Below are positions 35,188 to 43,117 of a stretch of DNA of 64,000 nucleotides, one piece after another (the first letter of the stretch is position 1; every line of letters begins with the position of its first letter). Below the pieces are notes generated by a model that saw nothing but the letters and a program-made list of their open reading frames with translations, was not told the origin of the DNA and did no database searches. The DNA lies in contig CAVSAJ010000003.1 in NCBI GenBank assembly GCA_963725895.1, positions 1,116,001-1,180,000 on the forward strand. Direction: 5' to 3'. Origin of the DNA: Bog-473 sp963725895. GTDB taxonomy: Bacteria > Actinomycetota > Acidimicrobiia > Acidimicrobiales > RAAP-2. The position numbers and the translations under genes were made by a program.

Positions 35188-37745
35188 GCGTCGGCGTCCT
35201 CAATCGGCCGGCAACCCAGTCGGCGCCTCCCGTCACGACCGGTGGTGTGCCAGCCCGTCGGGCCATGATCCACTGGGCCTGGCGCCTCTTCACCCGGGAG
35301 TGGCGCCAACAGCTGTTGATTTTGCTCCTCATCGTCGTGGCGGTGGCCGCGGTCGAGGTGGGCTCGGCGGTCGCGGTCAACACGCCGCCGCCGGCCAACG
35401 CCGGGTTCGGCACCGCGCACGACCTTGCGACGTTCAACCTCTCGAACGCGTCGCCCAAGGCGCCCACGGACAGCCTGGCGTACGCGCAGTCGCAGATCGC
35501 GCTGCTCGAGCACCGCTTCGGCACGGTGCAGGTGATCGAGCAGGAGACGATCAACATCCCCGGCAGCACCCAGACGTACCAACTGCTGTCGCAGGACCCG
35601 CACGGTCCCTACGGCGGGCCAATGATCCAACTGCTTTCGGGCCACTACCCGACTGGGTCGAACCAGGTCGCCATCACGCCCGGGTTGGCTTCCAAGCTCA
35701 ACCTCAGCGTCGGTGATGTCTGGCCCCAAGGTGGCAAGACGGTTGTCGGCATCGTGCAGAACCCCCAGAGCCTGCTCGATGAGTTCGCGCTCGTCCCGCC
35801 GGGCCAGGTGACGAACCCGACGCAGGTCAACGTCCTGTTCGATGCACGACCAGGCAGCAATCTTCCCTCCTACGTCACGACGCCGGGCGAGGCCGCCAAC
35901 AGCAACATCATCAACCCGTCGACGATCGTGCTGGCGCTGGCGACGGTGGGCATGCTCTTGATCGCCCTGGTGTCGATCGGTGGCTTCACCGTGCTGGCCC
36001 AGCGCCGCATGCGCTCACTCGGGATGCTCGAGTCGATGGGGGCGACCGACCGCAACGTCCGGCTCGTCCTCGAATCCAACGGCGTTATCGTCGGCGTCAT
36101 CGGCGCGATCCTGGGCTTCGGTGTGGGCCTGGTGGCGTGGTTCGCCTACCGCCCGACGAACGAGCAGGACGCGCACCATCTCATCGGGATGTTCGCCCTG
36201 CCGTGGCAGGTGATCGTGCCGGCCATGATCCTGGCGGTCATCGCAACCTTCTTCGCCGCCAGCTACCCCGCCCGCGCCATCACCCGCGTCCCGGTTGTCG
36301 CCGCCCTGGCCGGACGACCCGCGCCGCCGCGCCAGATCCACCGATCGTTCATTCCCGGGGTCGTCGCACTCGTTCTCGGGTTTGTCTTCTTCTCCATCTC
36401 GGGCGCGTCGGGGAACGGTGGCGGCGTGATTTGGCTCATCCCGGGGCTCGTCTCGCTGGTGGCGGGGATCATCTTGGTCGCACCCTTCTTCTTGGCCCTG
36501 CTAGCCCGGGTCGGAAGCAAGTCGCCCATCGCCATCCGCCTTCCGCTGCGCGACATGGCTCGCTACCGGGCTCGCTCCGGCTCGGCCCTCTCTGCCATCA
36601 GCCTCGGCATCATGATCGCGATCATCGTCTGTGCCGTCGCCGTCGCCCGCTACGCCAACGTCTTCGACTATGTCGGGCCGAACATGGCGGCGAACGCACT
36701 GAACGTGTACACCCCACCGACCGGGCCCACCTTCGGTCCGAACGGCCAGAACCCCCAGCCACACGTGCCGCCGCCGAGCATCCCGGCACAGCTGGCCACG
36801 GTGCACGCCATCGCCTCTGCAGTCGGTGCCAAGAGCGTCGTCGAGCTCGACAACCCGGCCGTGGGCCTGCAGAACCCCAGTGCAAGCGGCCGGCAATGGG
36901 ACGGCGCGATTTACGTTGCGACCCCGGCCCTCTTGCGGGCCTATGGGATCAACCCCTCGTCCATCCCGTCCAACGTCGACATCCTCAGTTCGCGGCCCGG
37001 ACTGGCCGGTTCTGGCGTGCAGCTCACCTATGGCGGCGGAGGCAAGGGAGGCGATGGCTTTCAGGGCCTGGGTGCGGGCGGGAACAACGACAACCAGTGC
37101 ACGCCCAACCAGTGCCTGGCGCACCCTGTGGTGCAGGAAGAGAGCCAGCTTCCGACGGGTACGTCGGCACCGAACACGGTGATCACCGAGAGCGCGCTGG
37201 ACCGGCTGCATCTCAGTAGTCAGAACAGCCTGGACGGCTGGATGGTCCTCTCCAACAGCCCGATCACTCAGGCGCAACTGACGAGTGCCAACTCTCTGGC
37301 GGCGGCCGGCGACCTGAGCATCGAATCGAAGAACGAGGAGCCGACGTCCTCCGAGATCGTGAACTGGGCGACCGTCTTCGGCATTGCACTCGCGCTGGGC
37401 GTGCTCGCCATGAGCGTGGGACTCATTCGGAGCGAAACCGCGAGCGAGCTGCGGACGCTCACCGCCACCGGTGCGAGCTCGCGGACCCGGCGTAGCTTGA
37501 CGGCGGTCACCGCCGGCGCCCTCGCTTTCCTGGGTGCGGTGCTCGGGACGGTGGCCGCCTATGTCGGCCTCTTCGGCTGGTTCCGCACGAACACGCTGGA
37601 AGGGGGTGTGTCGGACATCACCAATCACGTGCCGTGGAACAACCTGTTCTTCATTCTGATCGCCATGCCGGCCGCGGCCACCCTCATCGGCTGGGTGCTG
37701 GCCGGACGGGAGCCGAAGGGGATCGCCACTCGGCCGCTGGAGTAG
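35184..37745 (+). CDS. ABC transporter permease, FtsX/MacB type (two FtsX domains)
   Basis: 853-residue membrane protein. The first helix is at about residues 45-65 (LLILLLIVVAVAAVEVG), then an extracytoplasmic domain. FtsX block 1 has LVSIGGFTVLAQRRMRSLGM, and the central helices include VVALVLGFVFFSI. A second large external domain is Gly/Asn/Pro-rich (GNNDNQCTPNQC). FtsX block 2 has SVGLIRSETASELRTLTATGAS, and the last helix ends VLAGREPKGIATRPLE. This is the duplicated actinobacterial arrangement. It works with the upstream ATPase and is repressed, probably, by PadR. Confidence 0.9.
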   Translation: MSVGVLNRPATQSAPPVTTGGVPARRAMIHWAWRLFTREWRQQLLILLLIVVAVAAVEVGSAVAVNTPPPANAGFGTAHDLATFNLSNASPKAPTDSLAYAQSQIALLEHRFGTVQVIEQETINIPGSTQTYQLLSQDPHGPYGGPMIQLLSGHYPTGSNQVAITPGLASKLNLSVGDVWPQGGKTVVGIVQNPQSLLDEFALVPPGQVTNPTQVNVLFDARPGSNLPSYVTTPGEAANSNIINPSTIVLALATVGMLLIALVSIGGFTVLAQRRMRSLGMLESMGATDRNVRLVLESNGVIVGVIGAILGFGVGLVAWFAYRPTNEQDAHHLIGMFALPWQVIVPAMILAVIATFFAASYPARAITRVPVVAALAGRPAPPRQIHRSFIPGVVALVLGFVFFSISGASGNGGGVIWLIPGLVSLVAGIILVAPFFLALLARVGSKSPIAIRLPLRDMARYRARSGSALSAISLGIMIAIIVCAVAVARYANVFDYVGPNMAANALNVYTPPTGPTFGPNGQNPQPHVPPPSIPAQLATVHAIASAVGAKSVVELDNPAVGLQNPSASGRQWDGAIYVATPALLRAYGINPSSIPSNVDILSSRPGLAGSGVQLTYGGGGKGGDGFQGLGAGGNNDNQCTPNQCLAHPVVQEESQLPTGTSAPNTVITESALDRLHLSSQNSLDGWMVLSNSPITQAQLTSANSLAAAGDLSIESKNEEPTSSEIVNWATVFGIALALGVLAMSVGLIRSETASELRTLTATGASSRTRRSLTAVTAGALAFLGAVLGTVAAYVGLFGWFRTNTLEGGVSDITNHVPWNNLFFILIAMPAAATLIGWVLAGREPKGIATRPLE

Positions 37746-37751
37746 GCGAAC

Positions 37752-38285
37752 GTGAGCATTCCGACCGATTCCAGGTCCGCGCCGGACGACGTGGGCCCGG
37801 TTCGCTCGACACCGGCCGAGAGCGCGCTGTCGCAGCGCCACCGGATGTTCGTCCGCTGGCTGGTCCACATCCTGCTGCTCGTGACCTTTGCCGCTTCGCT
37901 GGCCACCGTGACGTTGATCACGGAGGGTACGCCTCACCTGGTCGTCGGGCTGGCATTCGTGGCCCTGGTCGGGCTGCACGTGGTGCAACGGCGCCACACG
38001 GTCATGCGGTTGCTCGGGACTCTCGGCCGCGCTCGCACATGGCTCAGCCGCCGGAGCCGGCTGGCGTGGTCGGACCTGGCCCTCGCCCTGCTGACCCTCA
38101 ATGTCCTCGTCTCGGGGACCTGTGACCTGGTGTCGGGGAACCAGGTCAACCTCCACCCACGCTCAGTCGGGATCCCCTTCCGCGACATCGGCTGGCACGT
38201 GCTCTCGGCGCTCGTGCTCCTCGCATACCTCTGCGTGCACGTCGCGCGCCGCTGGGGCCGCATCCGTCGCTCCGTCATCCGCTGA
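37752..38285 (+). CDS. Hypothetical four-helix membrane protein
   Basis: 177 residues with hydrophobic helices at about 38-58, 62-78, 103-120 and 145-165. Histidines occur near helix ends (VRWLVHILLLV, LHVVQRRH, IGWHVLSALVL, LCVHVARRW). That pattern resembles DUF4405/cytochrome-b-like membrane proteins that hold haem between His residues, but the match is only visual. It follows the permease by 6 bp and probably belongs to the same transcript. Confidence 0.6.
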   Translation: MSIPTDSRSAPDDVGPVRSTPAESALSQRHRMFVRWLVHILLLVTFAASLATVTLITEGTPHLVVGLAFVALVGLHVVQRRHTVMRLLGTLGRARTWLSRRSRLAWSDLALALLTLNVLVSGTCDLVSGNQVNLHPRSVGIPFRDIGWHVLSALVLLAYLCVHVARRWGRIRRSVIR

Positions 38286-38304
38286 GTTCTCGAGGGCCTC
38301 GGAG

Positions 38305-39567
38305 TCAAGACTCCAGGGTGACGCCGAAGCGGTCGGTGTAGAACGACAGCGCCGCACGGCGCTCCCCAGCGTCCACGCCGAATTGCGACAGGTCGTAGCG
38401 CACCGTCCCGTGACGACCTCGGGGATGCGCGGACATGAACGCCGTCATTTCGGCCTCGGCACGCGCATCGAGCGGCTGGTCTGCGAGGTCGTAGACGCGG
38501 CGCACCATGGCGAGGTCATCGGCCATGAACTCGTCGAAGTGGACGTCGATGGTCTGCCCCGGCGCCAAGGCATCGTGCTCGTCCGCACTCCGCCGCAGCA
38601 TTCGCTCCAGCCGATCGGCCCAATAGGTCCCGATCAGATCCAGGTCCACCCGGTCCCGCGAGAGACGGGCCGAATAGGCGAGCATCGTGAGCATGGACGT
38701 CGTCACCGACACGGGGTCGCGGTGGGTCACGACGTATGTCGCGTCGGGGAAGGTCGCGGCGAGCGCGGGGAACTGCTCGAGGTGTTGGGGCGACTTGAGC
38801 ACCCAGCGCGTCCCGCCGCGCAGCCACTGGAGCACCTGCAGGACGCGACGCAGATAGGCGTAGGAGGGACGTTGGTCGTGAGAGAGGTAGTAGTCACGCC
38901 ACAGGGGCATGGGCGCAGTGGTCTCGAATAGCATGGTCGAGAAGTCGATGGCCAAGAGCTGGATCTCCTCGTGCGTGTGCTCCACCGTCATTTCGTGCAT
39001 GCGGTTGAAGTACGGCATGGCCGCGTCGAGGAAGGACAGCGCGACCGCCGTGCGTTCGAGACGCGGGTCAGGTGCGCCCGGTGCCGGCCGCTCGCGTTCG
39101 TCCAGGACCGGCTCGAGGCTCTCCCAGTAAGGAAGTGATCGGAGCGCCGGGTCGGCTGACATCAGGTTGTGCAGATGCGTGGTCCCGGTCCGCGGCAGTC
39201 CGCAGATGATGATCGGAGCCGTGATCTGCTCGTCGAGGATCTCGGGATGACGTCGTATCGCGTCTTCGACAAGGAGGCGGTTCTTGAGAAGTCCGACGAT
39301 GAGAGAGTGCTGTTGCATGACGCCCGCCCCGTTGAAGCCGCCCTCCTCGCGCATGGCCTGGCACAAGACGGCGAGGTGCTCCTCGAAGTCGGGCGCGCCG
39401 AAGTCTGCGAGGCCAGTCTCTGCCTGCGCCGTCTCCTTGAGAGGTGCCGGCTCGAGGGAAAGCTGCGCGCCGGCCTCCTCCATGAAGTCCAAGATCGCTC
39501 GGACGTCGTCGCTGTAGCGGGGCTCGGCCAGGTCGTCGATGTCGACCGGCGCAGGACGTGTCCTCAC
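38305..39567 (-). CDS. Sulfotransferase family protein
   Basis: 420-residue PAPS-dependent sulfotransferase (Sulfotransfer_3 type). The 5'-phosphosulfate loop is ICGLPRTGTTHLHNLM, and the 3'-phosphate motif VVTHRDPVSVTTSM carries the Arg and Ser. LKSPQHLEQFPALAATFPDA lies between. The GTG start at 39567 overlaps the stop of the upstream DUF1214 gene. The long frame extending to 39828 is only that gene's shadow. Actinobacterial homologues cluster with lipid and steroid metabolism genes, but the acceptor is unknown. Confidence 0.88.
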   Translation of the reverse strand: MRTRPAPVDIDDLAEPRYSDDVRAILDFMEEAGAQLSLEPAPLKETAQAETGLADFGAPDFEEHLAVLCQAMREEGGFNGAGVMQQHSLIVGLLKNRLLVEDAIRRHPEILDEQITAPIIICGLPRTGTTHLHNLMSADPALRSLPYWESLEPVLDERERPAPGAPDPRLERTAVALSFLDAAMPYFNRMHEMTVEHTHEEIQLLAIDFSTMLFETTAPMPLWRDYYLSHDQRPSYAYLRRVLQVLQWLRGGTRWVLKSPQHLEQFPALAATFPDATYVVTHRDPVSVTTSMLTMLAYSARLSRDRVDLDLIGTYWADRLERMLRRSADEHDALAPGQTIDVHFDEFMADDLAMVRRVYDLADQPLDARAEAEMTAFMSAHPRGRHGTVRYDLSQFGVDAGERRAALSFYTDRFGVTLES

Positions 39568-40631
39568 ACCGTGTCCACGGGGAGGACCTCGACCTGGGGC
39601 TGTTCGGGCGTGTGTTCGGGGAGGAACCAGCGGAACCAGATGCGGCCTTTGCGATGGCCCGCCGTGGAGACCCAGTTGGGGTGGGAGGGTCGGCGAGCCG
39701 AGACGACGATGATCCAGGAGCCGTCTTCTTCGAGGCGGGCCTGGGCGCCGTTGATGGTCACGGGCTCGTAGTCGTAGTTGTACGTGTGAAGCAGGCGGTT
39801 CCACAGGCACATGTTCCAGAAGACGCACGCGGGGGAGCGTCCCCTGATGACGAGCGCCTCGTCGTCCTCCAGCTCAAAGGCGCCCATGGCGTACGCGGCG
39901 TCACCGGCGGCCCAACCGAAGGTCGTGGTCGGGACCGGATACGGCGGATCGATGGCGTTGGGCGTGCCCAGTGCAATGGGCACGATGCCGGCCTGCTCGC
40001 GTACCCAGGTGGTCATGGCCCGGAGGCGGCGCGCCAGGTCCGCGTCGTCCTCGCGGTAGGTGTCGGGCGGGTCGTCGGCCTCGATGTGCCACGCCGCTCG
40101 CCGTCCTCGCACAGGATCATCGAGGTAGTCGCGCGTGATTGCGGCGACCGCGTCGGGTTCGAGGCGGACCCACGCGACATCCGGATCTGTCGGTTCCACC
40201 GGCGAGAGGACGATGTGGATCGCACCGTCGGGTCCCCTCGATGCTTCCTGGCTGTTGACACTGCCGACGATGCGTTCGGAGTAGCGACCGTCGTCGGGAC
40301 CCCCGTAGACCGTCAGCGACATATAGACGGCGTCGCCGGGTTGCAGCGTGACTCGGTAGGTCCTCCTCGGGTCGATCGGTGCGTAGCAGTAGAACGCGTC
40401 CGAGTTGTCACCACCCCACTTCTTGTAAGGACCAACGATCTCGACGAATCGCGGCCGACCGGTGTCTGCCCAGAGGTGGACCTCAGCTGCGACCTGGAGG
40501 ATGGAGAGCACCCACTTGTGAGCCTCGAGCAACGTGTCGGGTTCGTCGGTTAACTGCTCGACCATCCTGGACCGGGTCGCGTCGACGGCCGCGAGTAACT
40601 CGCTGAAGGCCTGCTCAGTCTGGGTCGTCAT
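39564..40631 (-). CDS. DUF1214 domain-containing protein
   Basis: 355 residues. The DUF1214 part is in the C-terminal third (FWNMCLWNRLLHTYNYD, ARLEEDGSWIIVVSAR, GRIWFRWFLPE), and the N-terminal half shows RFVEIVGPYKKWGGDNSDAF and RVTLQPGDAVYMSLTVYGG. The family is poorly characterised; members are linked to lipid-like compound metabolism in actinobacteria. No signal peptide is visible. Translational overlap with the sulfotransferase implies a joint pathway. Confidence 0.82.
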   Translation of the reverse strand: MTTQTEQAFSELLAAVDATRSRMVEQLTDEPDTLLEAHKWVLSILQVAAEVHLWADTGRPRFVEIVGPYKKWGGDNSDAFYCYAPIDPRRTYRVTLQPGDAVYMSLTVYGGPDDGRYSERIVGSVNSQEASRGPDGAIHIVLSPVEPTDPDVAWVRLEPDAVAAITRDYLDDPVRGRRAAWHIEADDPPDTYREDDADLARRLRAMTTWVREQAGIVPIALGTPNAIDPPYPVPTTTFGWAAGDAAYAMGAFELEDDEALVIRGRSPACVFWNMCLWNRLLHTYNYDYEPVTINGAQARLEEDGSWIIVVSARRPSHPNWVSTAGHRKGRIWFRWFLPEHTPEQPQVEVLPVDTV

Positions 40632-40730
40632 GAGCCCCCGATCTCGGCATGGCGCCGATCATAGGGACGATGCGCCGAGTTGGCGTGCTGCGACGGAGCA
40701 CCTGCCGGGTGCAACACAGCAAGGACCGCC

Positions 40731-41105
40731 TCATTCGCTCCCGTACGGGCGAGTCAGCACCTCCATGTTGTGACCAGACGGGTCTTCGAAGTAGAAGCCA
40801 CGCCCGTGATTGTTGAGAACCCCTTCTCGGGTGTGGCCAGGATCGGCCCAGTACCTCAGCTCTCGCTCGCTCACGCGCTCGAAGATGGCGTCGAACTCCT
40901 CCTCGCCCACAAGAAACGCGTAGTGGTTTGACTCGAAGGGACCGGCGCGATCCGCGTAGTCCAGGCTGACCCCGTTTGCGGTTTCAACGCACATGAAGGG
41001 GCCGAACGGGATCGGCGCGCTCAGTCCGAGGATCTCGCTCAGGAACGTTGAAGCCGCGTCCTTGTCGTGGGCCGAGACGATCGTGTGGTTCAGTTGCACT
41101 GCCAT
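40731..41105 (-). CDS. VOC superfamily (glyoxalase/dioxygenase fold) protein
   Basis: 124-residue two-module VOC protein. LNHTIVSAHDKDAASTFLSE opens it, NHYAFLVGEEEFDAIFERV starts the second module and GRGFYFEDPSGHNMEVLTR closes it. Metal ligands would be the early His, the His of NHYAF and the Glu of MEVL. Function may be dioxygenase, isomerase or antibiotic binding. The ATG at 41105 follows a GGAGG ribosome-binding site; an in-frame ATG 15 bp upstream is less likely. Divergent from the ABC importer. Confidence 0.82.
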   Translation of the reverse strand: MAVQLNHTIVSAHDKDAASTFLSEILGLSAPIPFGPFMCVETANGVSLDYADRAGPFESNHYAFLVGEEEFDAIFERVSERELRYWADPGHTREGVLNNHGRGFYFEDPSGHNMEVLTRPYGSE

Positions 41106-41122
41106 TGCCACCTCCGTCATCG

Positions 41123-41144
41123 CTGGACACCAGTATCTGTCCGG
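41123..41144. promoter_or_regulatory. Short dyad between divergent VOC and importer genes
   Basis: CTGGACA (41123-41129) and TGTCCGG (41138-41144) form a 7-bp inverted repeat with one mismatch and an 8-nt centre, in the 132-bp divergent spacer. A regulator binding site is possible; no promoter boxes can be assigned. Confidence 0.3.
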
Positions 41145-41237
41145 CGGAGCCGGATCGCACGTCCCTGGCTTGACCACCCGCATCGCGTCGTGTTGCCTTG
41201 TGCAGCCACTCACGGCAGTTGAAGAGGGGGTGCACTG

Positions 41238-42182
41238 GTGATCGCATATGTCCTCCGCCGACTGGTCGCGATCATCCCCCTCCTGCTGCTGATCTCCTTC
41301 GCCGTCTTTTCCCTCACGCTCCTGATCCCGGGCGATCCGGCTCGCCAGATTCTGGGACCAAATGCACCGGCCAACCAAGTGGCACAGCTCCGTCATCAGA
41401 TGGGCCTCGACCAGCCCTATTTCGTCCAGTACTGGCACTGGCTGGTCAACGCGTTGCACGGAAACCTCGGCAGGTCGATCCAGGAGAACAGCTCCGTCTC
41501 TCACGAGATCGCCCAGCGCTTTCCGGTGACCTTCAGCATCGCCATCGGCGGGTTGGCGGTGACCCTGCTGCTGGGTGTTCCGCTCGGCGTGGTGGCCGGC
41601 ACTCGTCCAGGGTCGGTGGCGGACCGCTTCGTCACCATCGGCACGAGCACGATGTTGGCTATCCCCGACTTCTGGTTGGCGATCCTTCTTGTACTGCTCT
41701 TCTCAGTCAACCTCAAGGTGCTGCCGGCGATCGGCTACGTGCCCTTCACGCAGTCGCCGCTCGAATGGGCGTCACACTTGTGCCTTCCCTGGATCGCCGT
41801 GGGCGTCGGCGGCGCAGCCACCTTGGCCCGTCAGCTGCGCGGATCCTTGGCCGATGCGCTCGAGCAGGACTATGTCCGCACGGCCGAGGCCAAGGGCGTT
41901 CGTGGATCAGTCGTGGTTCTCAAACACGCACTCAAGAACGCCTCCATCGCTCCGGTCACGATCCTCGGGATCATCTTCGCCTACACACTCGGCGGCACCG
42001 TCTTGATCGAATACATCTTCTCGATTCCAGGGATGGGCCAGTACTTCTACCAAGCCCTCAACAGCAAGGATGTGCCTGTCATCCAGGGCGTGACCCTTCT
42101 GGTCGCGTTGATCTTCATCACCGTGAACCTATTGGTGGACGTGCTGTACGCATACCTCAACCCCAAGGTCCGGCTCCGATGA
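41238..42182 (+). CDS. ABC transporter permease, DppB/OppB type
   Basis: 314-residue inner-membrane permease of the peptide/nickel importer family. The first helix is VLRRLVAIIPLLLLISFAVFS. The EAA loop TAEAKGVRGSVVVLKHALKNA and the C-terminal VLIEYIFSIPGMGQYF are typical. Start GTG 41238. The stop overlaps the next permease's ATG. It forms the heterodimeric channel with that gene, powered by the fused ATPase downstream. Confidence 0.93.
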   Translation: MIAYVLRRLVAIIPLLLLISFAVFSLTLLIPGDPARQILGPNAPANQVAQLRHQMGLDQPYFVQYWHWLVNALHGNLGRSIQENSSVSHEIAQRFPVTFSIAIGGLAVTLLLGVPLGVVAGTRPGSVADRFVTIGTSTMLAIPDFWLAILLVLLFSVNLKVLPAIGYVPFTQSPLEWASHLCLPWIAVGVGGAATLARQLRGSLADALEQDYVRTAEAKGVRGSVVVLKHALKNASIAPVTILGIIFAYTLGGTVLIEYIFSIPGMGQYFYQALNSKDVPVIQGVTLLVALIFITVNLLVDVLYAYLNPKVRLR

Positions 42183-43117
42183 GTTGGATGGGCTCGGAGC
42201 AGGCAACGAGGGAGATGGCGGGGGCGCTCGAGGTACGTCCCCTCGGTGCGCACCCAGACCCGGACATCGCGGGACCGTGGCGTCTTGTCTTGCGGCGGTT
42301 CCGCCGCAACAAGGTGGCGATGACCGGCCTCTTTTTCATCACGCTGGTAGTGCTCATTGCGCTTTTTGCGCCCCTGATTGCGCCACAAAACCCTGACACG
42401 ATCGGCAACGTCATCAACGGCGGGCCCTCGCTCGCCCATTGGCTGGGCACCGACAACCTCGGGCGTGACAATCTCAGTCGCCTCATCTACGGCGCGCGAG
42501 TCTCCATGCAGGTCTCGGTCCAGGTAGTGCTGCTCGCGCTGGTCCTCGCGCTGCCGCTGGGCATGGTCGCCGGATACCGGGGGCGATGGACCGACTCGGC
42601 GATCATGCGCGCGATGGATGCACTCTTTGCCTTCCCGCCGATCACGCTGGCCCTGGCAGTCGCCGCCCTTTTGGGCGCCAACATTTACACCATCTCGGTA
42701 GCCATCGCGATCGTCTTCGTTCCCGGCTTCGTCCGGATCATCCGTGCGCAAGTTCTTGCGGTACGCGAAGAGACGTTCGTCGAAGCGGCCCGTTCCGTCG
42801 GTGTCGGTACCAATCGAATGCTCCGTCGTCACATCTTCCCGAACGTCGCGTCACCCCTCATCGTCCAGGTGGCAATCAGCTTCGGCTACGCCTTGCTGGC
42901 CGAGGCGGGATTGAGCTTTCTTGGCTTCGGGGTGCAGCCGCCCGCCGCCAGTTGGGGCAACATGCTGCAGAACGCTTACCAGTTCGTCCTCGTGCAACCC
43001 TGGCCCATGATTCCGCCAGGGATCGCCATCGTCCTGACAGTCCTGTCCTTCAACCTGATTGGCGACGGGCTACGAGACGCAATGGGCCGTGATGCATCGA
43101 TCGGTGACATCCGATGA
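42179..43117 (+). CDS. ABC transporter permease, DppC/OppC type
   Basis: 312-residue permease. The N-terminal OppC motif is RRFRRNKVAMTGLFFI and the helix LVVLIALFAPLIAP follows. The HWLGTDNLGRDNLSRL segment and the EAA loop FVEAARSVGVGTNRMLRRHIF are typical, as is the C-terminal ALLAEAGLSFLGFGVQPP. Start ATG 42179 inside the dppB-like stop; its own stop overlaps the ATPase ATG at 43114. Pairs with the preceding gene. Confidence 0.93.
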   Translation: MSWMGSEQATREMAGALEVRPLGAHPDPDIAGPWRLVLRRFRRNKVAMTGLFFITLVVLIALFAPLIAPQNPDTIGNVINGGPSLAHWLGTDNLGRDNLSRLIYGARVSMQVSVQVVLLALVLALPLGMVAGYRGRWTDSAIMRAMDALFAFPPITLALAVAALLGANIYTISVAIAIVFVPGFVRIIRAQVLAVREETFVEAARSVGVGTNRMLRRHIFPNVASPLIVQVAISFGYALLAEAGLSFLGFGVQPPAASWGNMLQNAYQFVLVQPWPMIPPGIAIVLTVLSFNLIGDGLRDAMGRDASIGDIR

